From CAVQGZ01 sp963712175 (GTDB taxonomy: Bacteria; Actinomycetota; Actinomycetes; Jiangellales; Jiangellaceae), in the NCBI GenBank assembly GCA_963712175.1, contig CAVQGZ010000001.1, positions 248,001 through 312,000 on the forward strand: a stretch of 64,000 nucleotides of DNA. Reading direction: 5' to 3'. Shown here one piece after another: positions 48,903-60,617 of the stretch (within the stretch, counting starts at the first letter, position 1; each line of letters opens with the position of its first letter). Both the position numbers and the translations under genes were made by a program. The notes beneath the pieces are model-generated. The model was not told the DNA's origin, ran no database searches, and worked only from the letters and a program-made list of their open reading frames with translations.

Positions 48903-49606
48903 CGCGGCGTCGGGTCGAGGGTCAGGACGACCCGACCCGCGGCGGACGCGGCCACGAGCCGTGCGATGACGTCGTCCAGATCCGACTCCCGGCCTGCAGC
49001 GTCGACGGCGTCCAGGCTGACGACCACGGACTGGCGGGCCGTGGTCGACCCGAAGCCCGAGTCCTCCGACGAGGCGGATGACACCGGGACACCGGCCACC
49101 AGGAGGGAGGCCGGCGAGTCGGGCTCGGCCAGCTGGTCCGGCACGACCCAGACGTCGACGCGGTCGCCCACCGACAAGCGCCCGGGCAACGACTGCGCCT
49201 CGACGCTCACGGCGACGTTACGTGTCGTGCCCGAGGCCTGCGCCGCCGCCGCCACGGCACCCTCGGGCACGAGCTCGCCGGCTGACACGTCGCGGGTCAG
49301 GACGTACCCCTCGGGCACCGAGCCGGTGAGGTAGGGGTTGGCGTCTGCCTCGATACGCACCGGCACGGCCTCCAGGTCAAGCGGCTGCAGCGGGGACCCG
49401 GCCAGCAGGTCGACCCCGGCGGACCAGACAGGAACCGTGTCGTCGGCGGCGCTCACGACGCGAACGCCCACCAGCACCGACCCGAGCACCAGCACGACGC
49501 CGACGACCAGCCGCCAGTCCCTCCACCGGCGCCGGGGGACTCTGGGGGCCGACGGTGAGGGCGGCGCCGGGACCTCCGTCGTCGCCACGGTGCTGGTCTG
49601 GACCAT
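48899..49606 (-). CDS. SAF-domain (CpaB/RcpC-like) membrane protein
   Basis: A 235-residue protein with a basic N-terminal segment (RVPRRRWRDWR), one membrane helix (about residues 32-52) and an extracytoplasmic SAF domain (AGSPLQPLDLEAVPVRIEAD through VLTRDVSAGELVPEGA), followed by a CpaB-like region with LSVGDRVDVWVVPDQ. CpaB-type proteins stabilise the tad pilus secretin; actinobacteria lack an outer-membrane secretin, so the role is unclear. It begins the minus-strand operon and is preceded by GGAGCTCCAC. Confidence 0.82.
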   Translation of the reverse strand: MVQTSTVATTEVPAPPSPSAPRVPRRRWRDWRLVVGVVLVLGSVLVGVRVVSAADDTVPVWSAGVDLLAGSPLQPLDLEAVPVRIEADANPYLTGSVPEGYVLTRDVSAGELVPEGAVAAAAQASGTTRNVAVSVEAQSLPGRLSVGDRVDVWVVPDQLAEPDSPASLLVAGVPVSSASSEDSGFGSTTARQSVVVSLDAVDAAGRESDLDDVIARLVAASAAGRVVLTLDPTPR

Positions 49607-49782
49607 GTGGAGCTCCTTGAAGTCCGTTTTGTCGTTCTAGGGCGGCATTGTTCCATATGGGGGAAGTCATGGCGGTACGACAAAGCAGAGTAGACACAAG
49701 CAAACGAGCTGTGATGTAGCTCTTCACAGCCGAAGCACCCTCACGACGCGACAACGAAGGATTCCTGCGACAGAATCAGGCC
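49607..49782. promoter_or_regulatory. Divergent intergenic region with inverted repeat
   Basis: This 176-base gap between the CpaB-like and BldC-like genes is visibly more A/T-rich than its surroundings. It contains an 8-bp inverted repeat TTTGTCGT (49628-49635) / ACGACAAA (49677-49684) spaced by 41 bases. A TCTACT box (reverse strand, near 49691) may be the -10 element of the CpaB-like operon. The HTH gene start has only a weak CAGG site. Confidence 0.4.
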
Positions 49783-50031
49783 ATGGCCTCTCGCCGATTC
49801 CTGACCCTCCCCGACGTGGCTGAGGTGCTGAGCACCTCGGCGAACCAGGTCTACGCCCTTGTGCGCAGCGGGGAGCTGCCGGCCATCAAGATCGGCGGAC
49901 GGGGGCAGTGGCGCGTCGAGGAGTCCGAGCTGGACGCCTACATCTCTCGCATGTACGAGCAGACCCGGCGATTCGTCGTGGAGCACCCGTTCGGCGCCGC
50001 GGACGAGACCGAGCGACTCACGCCATCGTGA
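49783..50031 (+). CDS. BldC-like helix-turn-helix DNA-binding protein
   Basis: An 82-residue MerR-type winged-helix protein of the excisionase/BldC group: RFLTLPDVAEVLSTSANQVY then LVRSGELPAIKIGGRGQWRV. BldC in Streptomyces controls developmental timing; whether this is the orthologue or a paralogue cannot be decided here. It is divergent from the CpaB-like gene, a natural target. Its 3' end overlaps the opposite gene by 14 bases. Confidence 0.85.
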   Translation: MASRRFLTLPDVAEVLSTSANQVYALVRSGELPAIKIGGRGQWRVEESELDAYISRMYEQTRRFVVEHPFGAADETERLTPS

Positions 50032-50569
50032 CAGCAGCCAGAGCTGCCGTCGGGACCGACCAGGTGACGGCGTCGTCGTCGCAGAGCTCGACGTAGTCCT
50101 GCCCGCAGACCGTCAGTCGGCCGGACAAGGGACTGGCCTGGCTGCGGTGAACCTGGACTCGTTCCCCCGCCTCCACCAGGCGACGCAGTGCCATGGCCAG
50201 CGTGCTCCGACGGGCGACGGGGCCCAGCGCGTCGAGCATCACCGCCCGGGCAGCCAGCCCAGCCACAGCCGTGACAGCGACGCTCGGCAGGATCACGGGA
50301 GCATGACCGTGGGCGTCGGAGGCGTCTGAGGTGTCGGAGCGCGCCAGCGCGAACCAGTTGCTCCCCACGCCCAGCAGCACCCCCTGCCATCGTCCGCCGC
50401 CGGCGACGTCGCAGCGCAGGCGCAGCCCGAGCGAGGCGCGCACGCGGTCCATGAGCTGGACCGACGACTGCTCGATGACCGTCCGGTCGTGCACCTCGGC
50501 CGCCAGCTCGTCCCGATCCAGCGCCTCCGCCTGCTGCTCCAGGTCGGACCAGAGCCTCTCCCACCGCAT
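50018..50569 (-). CDS. Conserved hypothetical protein
   Basis: A 183-residue protein of unknown function starting MRWERLWSDLEQQAEALDRD, with a possible small beta-domain (DVAGGGRWQGVLLGVGSNWF; GRLTVCGQDYVELCDDDAVT) reminiscent of an SH3/Sm-like fold, joined by a helical middle. No signal or membrane segment. Similar proteins are found beside BldC-like genes in actinobacteria from memory of such neighbourhoods; the link is inference. Sequence upstream diverges toward the LysM gene. Confidence 0.65.
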   Translation of the reverse strand: MRWERLWSDLEQQAEALDRDELAAEVHDRTVIEQSSVQLMDRVRASLGLRLRCDVAGGGRWQGVLLGVGSNWFALARSDTSDASDAHGHAPVILPSVAVTAVAGLAARAVMLDALGPVARRSTLAMALRRLVEAGERVQVHRSQASPLSGRLTVCGQDYVELCDDDAVTWSVPTAALAAVTMA

Positions 50570-50602
50570 CCGGCGAGGTTACTCACAGGGACACGCACGC
50601 TG

Positions 50603-50631
50603 TTGACAGGACGCTCTAACTAGCGTCAGAT
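50603..50631 (+). promoter_or_regulatory. Promoter of the LysM-Rv3235-like operon with internal inverted repeat
   Basis: A perfect TTGACA at 50603-50608 and TCAGAT at 50626-50631 are 17 bases apart. Between them lies GACGCT-6-AGCGTC (50610-50627), an inverted repeat that would suit a repressor. Confidence 0.6.
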
Positions 50632-50660
50632 GTAGCAAACACACGTAAACGGAGGTAAGA

Positions 50661-51287
50661 ATGCTGATCCGGCTCGTCGCACTTCTTGCCGTCGCCGTCG
50701 GGGCTGCGGGGATCCGGCACGAACACTGGTGGCGTGGCGGCGGCGAACAACCGGTGCTGTCAACGGACCTGCAGGACGCAGTCGGCGAGGTGGCCACGGT
50801 GGCGCTGCTCGTCCTGGCCGGGTGGGTGTTGCTGGCTCTGGGCTTCGGCCTGCTACGGCGTGCCCCGGGGGTGACCGGCTCAGCCTCGCGGGCAGCCTGG
50901 CGGATGCTGGTGCCGCATGCCCTGCGTGTGCTGGTCGCAGCCATGGCAGGGGCCCACGTTGTCATGCCGGCCGTCGCGACCGAGGACATCCCGGCGCTCC
51001 CTGGCGCTGGCCTGCCCGCCATCGACAGGCCGCTCACGACCGTTCCGGCTCACCTCACGGGCAGGGTAGGAGCGCACGACCGGCCCCCTCCAGTCGTCGT
51101 GGCCCCAGGTGACTCCCTCTGGTTGATCGCTCGGCGCAGCCTGGGCGACCAGGCCTCGGACGCGGCTGTGGCAGCCCACTGGCCCCGATGGTTCGAGCGC
51201 AACCACGACGCCATCGGTGACGACCCCGACCTGTTGGTTGTCGGCACGGTCCTGGTGCCACCGTCTCGACAGGTCGTGCCCTCATGA
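50661..51287 (+). CDS. LysM-domain membrane protein
   Basis: The 208-residue protein has an N-terminal hydrophobic helix (1-18), a second (about 47-66), a third (about 85-105), and a C-terminal LysM-like domain (PPVVVAPGDSLWLIARRSLG through NHDAIGDDPDLLVVGTVLVP) that should bind peptidoglycan glycan. A clean GGAGG lies 5 bases before the ATG. It overlaps the next gene by 4 bases (ATGA). Confidence 0.82.
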   Translation: MLIRLVALLAVAVGAAGIRHEHWWRGGGEQPVLSTDLQDAVGEVATVALLVLAGWVLLALGFGLLRRAPGVTGSASRAAWRMLVPHALRVLVAAMAGAHVVMPAVATEDIPALPGAGLPAIDRPLTTVPAHLTGRVGAHDRPPPVVVAPGDSLWLIARRSLGDQASDAAVAAHWPRWFERNHDAIGDDPDLLVVGTVLVPPSRQVVPS

Positions 51288-51810
51288 CCGCGATGCCCAC
51301 CGAGCCCGCGCGGCCCGACCCAGCAGACGGTGCCGCGGTCCGACTGATCCCGGTGCCGCGGGTGGCACCGGGATCGGTCCCGCGCGGGGCCGCCGGACTG
51401 CGACTCGCCCCGGCGGAGCCGACGACACCGCGGCCCGACCCGACGGCGTGGTTGACAGATCCGGACGACGAGCCCGAGCACCGTGACCTCGGCCACCTCC
51501 CGGACCCACGCCGCTGGAGTGCTCTGCTGGCGCAGGCCGTCGTCGAGATCCTCGCCGGGCGCCGTCCCGCAGGTCAGGTACTGCGGTGGACCGACCGCGA
51601 CGTGTTCGAGCGCATCGCTGCCTCAGCACCCGGACGCGCCGATCGCGTCGGTGGGTCACCCGTGCGTGTTCGCCGGGTCCGCGTCAGCACCTCGATGGAT
51701 GGCACCGTGGAGGCGGTCGCAGTGGTCGACGACGGAACCCGGTGCCGCGCGTTGGCCCTGCGCCTGGAGGCGCTCCAACGGCGCTGGCTGTGCACCGCCC
51801 TGGAGATCGT

Positions 51811-51814
<4 letters not shown>
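51284..51814 (+). CDS. Rv3235-like protein
   Basis: A 176-residue protein with a Pro/Ala-rich first half and a conserved second half (ALLAQAVVEILAGRRPAGQV, then LRWTDRDVFERIAASAPGR and the terminal RALALRLEALQRRWLCTALE). This is the pattern of the Rv3235 family found next to secA in actinobacteria. Function unknown. Its stop overlaps the secA stop convergently. Confidence 0.75.
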
Positions 51815-54561
<2,747 letters not shown>

Positions 54562-54564
54562 AAC

Positions 54565-55791
54565 TCACCATGGTAGGTGTCGAGCCACCTCGGCTGCCAG
54601 GTCGCCGCGTGGCTCGACCTCTACTCGGTCGGCTCCGAGCCAGACCGCCATCTCCACGAGCGCTGCCGCCAGCTCGCGGCCGGTGTCTGCCGCAGCGTCG
54701 GGCTCGGCCCACGAGGCGCGCGCCCGAAGAACACCGGCGGCCCGGTCGTGCTTGAGGTCGACCCTGGCCACCAGGTGCTCGCCCAGCAAGAAGGGCAGCA
54801 CGTAGTAGCCATGGACGCGCTTGGCGGCGGGCACGTAGATCTCCAGGCGGTACGTGAAGCCGAACAGCCGCTGCGCTCGCGGCCGAGTCCAGACGAGCGG
54901 GTCGAACGGTGCGAGCAGCGCCCGCCCGGTCGCGCGCCGAGGCACCCGGGCCGGTGCGTGCAGGTAGGCCGGCGGCCACCCCGGGATGCTGACCGGACGG
55001 AGCACTCCCGCCTCGACGAGCTCGGCAACGGCAGTGCGCGAGCGTGCCGCCGGCAGTCGGAAGTAGTCGCGCAGGTCGGGCTCGGTCGCGACGCCCTGGG
55101 CACGGGCCGCCAGCTCGACCAGGCCCCGGACGGCCTCAGCGGAGGGCGGGGTCGGTGCCGCCAGAACGTCGGGCGGGAGAACACGCTCGGGCAGGTCGTA
55201 GCGGCGCTCGAAACCGGACCCCCGTCCGGCCGAGCAGACCTGACCGGACCAGAACAGGTACTCCAGGGCTTGCTTGACCTCGCTCCATCGCCACCCCCAG
55301 TGGTCCCCACCGGGCAGGGCCCTGCCGTGCCGAACCTCGAGCTCGGCCGCGGTCACCGGCCCCTCCTCGGCCACGGCCCGGCGCACCGTCGCCACCACGT
55401 CGGCACGTTCAGCGGCGATGCGCCGCATCCCTGTCCAGGCGTCGGAGTCGGCCCGGGCCATGCGCCAGCGAAGCAGCGGGTGCACCGACACGGGGAGCAG
55501 CGAGGCCTCGTGCCCCCAGTACTCGAAGAGGCGCACTGGACGACGCCCGGGCACCGCCGCCTCGTCGAGCCAGGCCCGCTCATACCCGCCGACGCGGCTG
55601 TAGGCAGGCAGGTAGTGCGCCCGCGACACGACGTTCACCGAGTCGATCTGCACCACGGCGAGACGCTCGACGCAGCCGACGACGTCAGAGCGGCGGGCCG
55701 CGCGGGTGGGACGTCGGTGCAGACCCTGCGCCGCCAGAGCCACCCGGCGGGCCGCGGCAGCCGACAGCCGCTCGGGGCGGTGGTGGCTCAG
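54565..55791 (-). CDS. YcaQ-type winged-helix DNA glycosylase, apparent CTG start
   Basis: The family (HTH_42; E. coli YcaQ/AlkX, Streptomyces AlkZ) removes alkylated or crosslinked bases. The catalytic QxD motif is in LAVVQIDSVNVVSRAHYLP; R-L-F-E-Y-W-G-H (RLFEYWGHEASLLPV) is also conserved. The conserved N-terminus LSAAAARRVALAAQGLH begins before the first canonical start (GTG at 55743). CTG at 55791 forms a CTGA overlap with the hpf stop and gives 408 residues. GGAGG is only one base upstream, so reinitiation by the terminating ribosome is the likelier route. The precise lesion is unknown. Confidence 0.85.
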   Translation of the reverse strand: MSHHRPERLSAAAARRVALAAQGLHRRPTRAARRSDVVGCVERLAVVQIDSVNVVSRAHYLPAYSRVGGYERAWLDEAAVPGRRPVRLFEYWGHEASLLPVSVHPLLRWRMARADSDAWTGMRRIAAERADVVATVRRAVAEEGPVTAAELEVRHGRALPGGDHWGWRWSEVKQALEYLFWSGQVCSAGRGSGFERRYDLPERVLPPDVLAAPTPPSAEAVRGLVELAARAQGVATEPDLRDYFRLPAARSRTAVAELVEAGVLRPVSIPGWPPAYLHAPARVPRRATGRALLAPFDPLVWTRPRAQRLFGFTYRLEIYVPAAKRVHGYYVLPFLLGEHLVARVDLKHDRAAGVLRARASWAEPDAAADTGRELAAALVEMAVWLGADRVEVEPRGDLAAEVARHLPW

Positions 55792-56369
55792 ACCTCCAGC
55801 CTGATGACGCCGTAGGAGTAGCCACGGCGCCGGTAGACGACGCTGGGCAGCGACTTGCTCTCGTCGACGAACAGGTAGAAGTCGTGCCCGACGAGCTCCA
55901 TCTCGTACAACGCCTGGTCCAGGCTCATGGGCTCAGCCTGGTGGGTCTTGTCCCGAATGATGAGAGCAGCGTCCTCGGCCTCCGACGTCTCCGGCTGGGG
56001 CGCCGGCTCGGCGAGGTCGAGCCTGCCGAGATCAGTGGGGACGTCGTCCAACCCACCGGACTTGTGACGGTCCCGTCGGCGGTCCGCCGCGCGACGAAGC
56101 CGGGACTCCAGCCGGCTCACGGCCTGGTCCAGGGCCGTGTAGCGGTCGGGGGCGGCCGCCTCGGCACGAATCACCGGGCCCTTGGACCGAGCAGTGATCT
56201 CGACGCGTTCGGCCTCCGATGCGAGCCGGGGGTTGTTCTCGCGCGTCACCTCGACATCGATCCGGCTGAGCCGGTTGTCGTACTTGCCGAGCTTCGCGAG
56301 CTTGTCCTCCACGTGCTCACGGAACCGGTCCGGCACCTCGGTCCTACGACCCCTGACCACGATTTCCAC
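55788..56369 (-). CDS. hpf: Ribosome hibernation promoting factor, long form
   Basis: Long HPF binds the 30S decoding site and dimerises ribosomes into 100S particles. Residues 1-100 are the HPF/YfiA domain (VPDRFREHVEDKLAKLGKYD; RVEITARSKGPVIRAEAAAP), a linker follows, and residues 140-193 are the dimerisation domain (KTHQAEPMSLDQALYEMELV; GHDFYLFVDESKSLPSVVYR). GTG at 56369 has AGGAGG 5 bases upstream and is preferred to the ATG/GTG at 56399. Confidence 0.95.
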   Translation of the reverse strand: MEIVVRGRRTEVPDRFREHVEDKLAKLGKYDNRLSRIDVEVTRENNPRLASEAERVEITARSKGPVIRAEAAAPDRYTALDQAVSRLESRLRRAADRRRDRHKSGGLDDVPTDLGRLDLAEPAPQPETSEAEDAALIIRDKTHQAEPMSLDQALYEMELVGHDFYLFVDESKSLPSVVYRRRGYSYGVIRLEV

Positions 56370-56400
56370 GGCCACCTCCTGGCGGTTGGGAGACTTCACG

Positions 56401-57135
56401 CTAGTCGCCCGGGATCGGGCGCGTCACCGGCACATGGTCCTGAGTCCGGCCGGTCCGCCGCGGCGGGCTGGCGACGACGGCCGCTCGCACGACGTCGGGG
56501 GGCCATCGACCCGAGAGCAGGGCGGATCTCGCCGCAGCGAGAGTGGCGCCCGATGAGCACACGTCATCGACGACGACGAGCATGCCCGGGCGCAGAGCAC
56601 CGGGCACGGGTGCGGCGACCAGGGCATCAGCCAGGTTGTCCCGGCGCTGGGTGAGCGTCAACCGACTCTGGTCCTCGACGCGTCGCCGGTGGCGCAGAAC
56701 CGGGGCGACCGACGCTCCTTCGCCCAGCGTGCGTGCTGCCATCCGGGCCATCCGCAGAACGGCGTCGTGGCCTCGTCGGCGCGTCGAGGACCGCTGCGAC
56801 GGCACGGGGACCAGGGCCACCGCAGCGCTGGGGTCGTCCAGCACGTCGGCCACGGCTGCGGCCAGAAGGGCGCCCAGGGGCCGAGCCAGATCCGCACGGC
56901 CATGTTCCTTGTGCGCGAGGAGAAGGTCACGCACCAGGCCGACATAGGGGCCGGCTGCCACGGTGACCGGGAAGCCCGGGGGCGCGCTGATCGGGCGCAC
57001 CGGCTCGGGCGCCGGTTCGACGACGTCCCAGCAGGCCTGGCACAGCGGCTCGTCGACGGGTGCGGAGCACCCGGCGCACACCCGCGGCTGCGCCAGGCTC
57101 GAGGCGGCCGCGCCGAGGAGGTGGAGCACGGACAT
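56401..57135 (-). CDS. ComF family phosphoribosyltransferase-like protein
   Basis: The 244-residue protein has the Cys4 zinc motif CAGCSAPVDEPLCQAC near the N-terminus and the PRPP-binding motif LVVVDDVCSSGATLAAA. ComF(C) proteins are linked to DNA uptake and to restart of stalled replication in other bacteria; a nucleotide-related role is assumed. It lies between lpqB and hpf, as in mycobacteria. Confidence 0.9.
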   Translation of the reverse strand: MSVLHLLGAAASSLAQPRVCAGCSAPVDEPLCQACWDVVEPAPEPVRPISAPPGFPVTVAAGPYVGLVRDLLLAHKEHGRADLARPLGALLAAAVADVLDDPSAAVALVPVPSQRSSTRRRGHDAVLRMARMAARTLGEGASVAPVLRHRRRVEDQSRLTLTQRRDNLADALVAAPVPGALRPGMLVVVDDVCSSGATLAAARSALLSGRWPPDVVRAAVVASPPRRTGRTQDHVPVTRPIPGD

Positions 57136-57172
57136 GGGACGAGGGTGGGAGCGGGGCAGGGGTCTGCGCCAG

Positions 57173-57208
57173 GGCGTCGGCCCCGGCTGGGGACGACAGG
57201 CCGACGCC
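57173..57208 (-). terminator. Hairpin between lpqB and comF
   Basis: A perfect 10-bp stem (GGCGTCGGCC / GGCCGACGCC) with a 16-base loop starts 18 bases after the lpqB stop. No T-run. It probably ends the mtrA-mtrB-lpqB transcript. Confidence 0.6.
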
Positions 57209-57225
57209 GCCGCGCCGTGGACGGC

Positions 57226-58962
57226 TCAGCCGGGGTAGGTCGGTGACGAGGCGGACAACAGCGGCACCCACTCCTGCAGCGCGTCCTGGCGAACCAGGAG
57301 CGGCTCGGGGTCGGCGCCCTCGACCGCGATCGGTCCGGTACCGATCACCAGCGGCTGGCCGGGCGACGCTGCAAGGCTGACGGCGCCCTCCACCTGCCCG
57401 CGCGAGCTCACCGACCCGTTCGAGAGCTCGACGAGAAACGGCTGGACGTCGTCGGCGTCCTCGCCCAGCAGGGCAAGAGCCGTGGCAGACGCCCAGGCGA
57501 CGTCCACCGCCTCGACACCGTCGAGCACCACGTCACGTACCTGACCGAGCTCGAGCAGTCCATCCGGCCTGTGCAGCACCAGCGTCAGCAGCAGGCGCGC
57601 AGCACCCTCGGACTCGTAGACCGCTGCCGCGCGTACACCGTCAGGTGCGACCTGCAGCCGCTCCACCCGGACGTCGGCCAGCGCCCCACTGGCCACCTCG
57701 ACGGCTTCCGAGCCCTCGTCGAGGAGGAGCACTCGGCTCGTGTCCTGCCCCCGGTCCACGAACCAGACACGCCCAGCGCGGTCGAACGAAGGAACGCCGA
57801 TGTCGACGCCGAGGTCGTAGGTGGTGGCCGTGCCGCTCTCCGTCAGGCCGCCGACGGTCGCCGACGTGCCGTCGACGCTGACCGCTGCCGCACGCGTGGC
57901 GGTGAGGTTCACCGCCACGGAGCGGGCTTGGGCGTCCTCACCGAGCGGGCCGGGGACCGCGACCGCATCGGCGTCGTCGACGGCGACGACGCGACCGTCC
58001 GACACCGCGTACAGCTGGTCACCGGCCGGCACGTCGGCCGGGTCGTAGAAGGCGAACTCGTCGGCGCTGACCACCCCCGTCTCGCTGCTGGGCAGAGGCA
58101 CGGGCTGGCCGTCGGACAGCACCGCGACCTCGCTCACGCCCGGCGCCTGCCGCAGCGTCCAGGCAAGCTGCGCGGCGAGCCTGTCGCGCTGCTCGGCCTG
58201 GGCGCGAGCGACCTGCGAGCTGAGGTCCACCCTGGCCACCGTGCCGACCTGGACGACCGAGCCGGACTGCAGAGCCACACCGGGGTCGATCGCCGAACGC
58301 ACCGCCGGGTCGAGCCACTCGGTCGGGCCGTCCAACAGCTCCTCGACCAGCAAGGTCGGCAGGTTTCCACGAACCGGCAGGTAGGTGAGGTCGGGCACGA
58401 GGACGTCGAAGTCGGGGTCGAAGAAGTAGCTGGCGTAGGCGGCGTACTCACGGTTGAAGTCGAACGCGGTCATCACCAGCCCGTCCGGCGGTGAGTCGAT
58501 CCGCCACTCCTCCCCGACGGGCGACACCGTGAGGTCGAGGACGAGCTGTGATCCCTGCTCGGCCGGCGTGTAGCTGCCGTCCGCTGCTACCCGGGCCTCG
58601 AGCCGCACCGCGATCTTCACGCCCCCCTCGGTCTCGGAGACGCTTCGTGAGCCCTCGCCCGCCCCGTACACCGCGATGCCGGACTCCGGCTGCCACGACG
58701 CCGAGGCCTCCGGGGTGAGGAACTCACGCGCCGTCGGGTAGCCGGGCTCGTAGGAGGCCATGGCCGACAGGAAGCCCTCGACGATTGCCAACGGGTCGTC
58801 ACCCGGACGCGGCCCGCTCGGCAGGACGGCGACGTTCGGTGGAGACACCGGCTCACCAGCGGGCCGCCCCTGCTCGACCGGACCCTCGGTCGGCACCGAG
58901 ACGCACGAGCTGAGAACGAGCGTCAGAAGAACGGCCACCACACCCCGTGCCAGCGTCGTCAT
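57226..58962 (-). CDS. lpqB: Lipoprotein LpqB
   Basis: LpqB is an extracytoplasmic partner of the MtrB sensor kinase in actinobacteria and influences MtrA phosphorylation and cell-wall homeostasis. The 578-residue protein begins MTTLARGVVAVLLTLVLSSC with lipobox LSSC at residue 20. A GerMN domain (about 180-310; LVEELLDGPTEWLDPAVRSA) and a C-terminal beta-propeller-like region follow. Its ATG overlaps the mtrB stop by 4 bases. Confidence 0.93.
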   Translation of the reverse strand: MTTLARGVVAVLLTLVLSSCVSVPTEGPVEQGRPAGEPVSPPNVAVLPSGPRPGDDPLAIVEGFLSAMASYEPGYPTAREFLTPEASASWQPESGIAVYGAGEGSRSVSETEGGVKIAVRLEARVAADGSYTPAEQGSQLVLDLTVSPVGEEWRIDSPPDGLVMTAFDFNREYAAYASYFFDPDFDVLVPDLTYLPVRGNLPTLLVEELLDGPTEWLDPAVRSAIDPGVALQSGSVVQVGTVARVDLSSQVARAQAEQRDRLAAQLAWTLRQAPGVSEVAVLSDGQPVPLPSSETGVVSADEFAFYDPADVPAGDQLYAVSDGRVVAVDDADAVAVPGPLGEDAQARSVAVNLTATRAAAVSVDGTSATVGGLTESGTATTYDLGVDIGVPSFDRAGRVWFVDRGQDTSRVLLLDEGSEAVEVASGALADVRVERLQVAPDGVRAAAVYESEGAARLLLTLVLHRPDGLLELGQVRDVVLDGVEAVDVAWASATALALLGEDADDVQPFLVELSNGSVSSRGQVEGAVSLAASPGQPLVIGTGPIAVEGADPEPLLVRQDALQEWVPLLSASSPTYPG

Positions 58963-60614
58963 GACGTCGCCCCGGCGTCCTGCGACGGCTGGTCGGAGGA
59001 CTGGCCGCCCACCACCCGCAGCATCTGGGTCGGCGCGTCCTCGGGGACCACCGGCAGCGGAGACACCCCTGGGTCGTGCCCGGCGACCCGCGGGACCGTG
59101 AGCCGGAAGCACGACCCCTGCCCGGGCTCTCCCCAGGCCACGAGGTCACCACCATGGATGCGGGCGTCCTCCAACGAGATGGCCAGCCCGAGCCCCGATC
59201 CTCCTGTGCTGCGGGCCCGCGCCGGGTCGGCACGCCAGAAGCGGTTGAAGACGAGGCCGAGCTGCTCGGGGTCGAGGCCGATGCCGTGGTCCCGCACGGT
59301 CACCGCCACGGCGTCCTGCGAGGTGCCGACGGTGACATCGACCGGTCGGGACTCCCCGTGCTCGATCGCGTTGGCGACGAGGTTGCGCAGCACACGAGCA
59401 ACCCTGCGCGGGTCGAGGACCGCCGTTGCAGGTGCCCGTCCGACATCGATCACCAGGTCGGTCCCGGCATCGCGAGCGAGCGTGGACAGCCCGTCGCACA
59501 CGCTCGTCACCACGTCGCGGACGTCCACCTCCTCCAGGTCGAGACCGGCCGCACCGGCATCGATCCGACTGATCTCGAGCAGGTCGGCCAGCAGGGACTC
59601 GAACCTGTCGAGCTCGGACTGCATCAGCTCGGACGCGCGTTGGGTGCCAGGGTCCAACAGCTCGCTGTTGTCGTGCAGCAGGTCCGCCGCCATCCGCACG
59701 GTCGTCAACGGCGTGCGCAGCTCGTGGGAGACGTCGGAGACGAACCGTTGCTGCAGCCGCGACAGCTCCTCCAGCCGGGTGATCTGCTGCTGCAGGCTCC
59801 CGGCCATGTGGTTGAACGACTGCGCGAGGCGTCCGAGCTCGTCCTTGGGGTCACCCGCCGGTACGACCATCCGCTCGTCGAGCGCACCTCCGGCCAGCTG
59901 CTCGGCGGTGACCGCCGCCTGCTGCACCGGGCGGGCCACCTGCCGCACGACGATGAGGGCGATCCCGCTGAGCAGCAGGACGACAAGGACGGCCACACTG
60001 CCGATGGACCGGCTGACCAGCGCGAGGGTCTCCTCCTGCGGCCCGAGCGGGAACAGGTAGTACAGCTCGTACACCCCGATCGAGGGCACGGCGACCTGCG
60101 ACCCCACGGCGAGGCCCGGCTCGCGAGTCCCGTCCTCGTAGGACACCGTGGAGGGGGTCCAGTACAGCGCCGAGTCGCGGCGTACCTCCTCACGCAGCCT
60201 GGTGGGCACGGACGAGGGCTCGACCCCACGCGAGGCACGGGTAGCCCGTGACGCCGCCGAGGCCTCGTCCTGCGCCGTGGGTGCCGGCAGCATCACGATG
60301 TCGTAGCGTCCCGACGCCCCTCCGGCACTGGCCAGGTTCTGGACCACGAGGGTCAGCAGCTGTCCCACGGTCGCCGGGTCGATGGACTGGGCGGCCTGCA
60401 GCTGGGTGCGCGCGGACGCGACGCCGGCGGCGGTGTCGTCGACCGCGGCGTCGACCTGGGAGCGCTGCAACCCGCTGCTGATCTGTCGCAGCAGCGTCGT
60501 GGCGAGCAGCGACATCACCAGGATCGACAGCGCCAACGTCGTCGCGACGACCCGAACCTGGATCGAGCCTCGCCACCACCGAGTGACGGCGCGAGCCGGG
60601 GACGAGCGCGCCAT
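58959..60614 (-). CDS. mtrB: Sensor histidine kinase MtrB
   Basis: The 551-residue kinase has a first membrane helix (about 22-44), an extracellular sensor region (about 45-200), a second helix (about 203-225), HAMP, the HisKA phospho-acceptor VSDVSHELRTPLTTVRMAAD (His near 297) and ATP-binding boxes NLVANAIEHGE, VRDHGIGLDPEQLG and STGGSGLGLAISLEDAR. It phosphorylates MtrA to control cell-wall and osmotic-stress genes. Gap to mtrA is 3 bases. Confidence 0.95.
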   Translation of the reverse strand: MARSSPARAVTRWWRGSIQVRVVATTLALSILVMSLLATTLLRQISSGLQRSQVDAAVDDTAAGVASARTQLQAAQSIDPATVGQLLTLVVQNLASAGGASGRYDIVMLPAPTAQDEASAASRATRASRGVEPSSVPTRLREEVRRDSALYWTPSTVSYEDGTREPGLAVGSQVAVPSIGVYELYYLFPLGPQEETLALVSRSIGSVAVLVVLLLSGIALIVVRQVARPVQQAAVTAEQLAGGALDERMVVPAGDPKDELGRLAQSFNHMAGSLQQQITRLEELSRLQQRFVSDVSHELRTPLTTVRMAADLLHDNSELLDPGTQRASELMQSELDRFESLLADLLEISRIDAGAAGLDLEEVDVRDVVTSVCDGLSTLARDAGTDLVIDVGRAPATAVLDPRRVARVLRNLVANAIEHGESRPVDVTVGTSQDAVAVTVRDHGIGLDPEQLGLVFNRFWRADPARARSTGGSGLGLAISLEDARIHGGDLVAWGEPGQGSCFRLTVPRVAGHDPGVSPLPVVPEDAPTQMLRVVGGQSSDQPSQDAGATS

Positions 60615-60617
60615 GGG

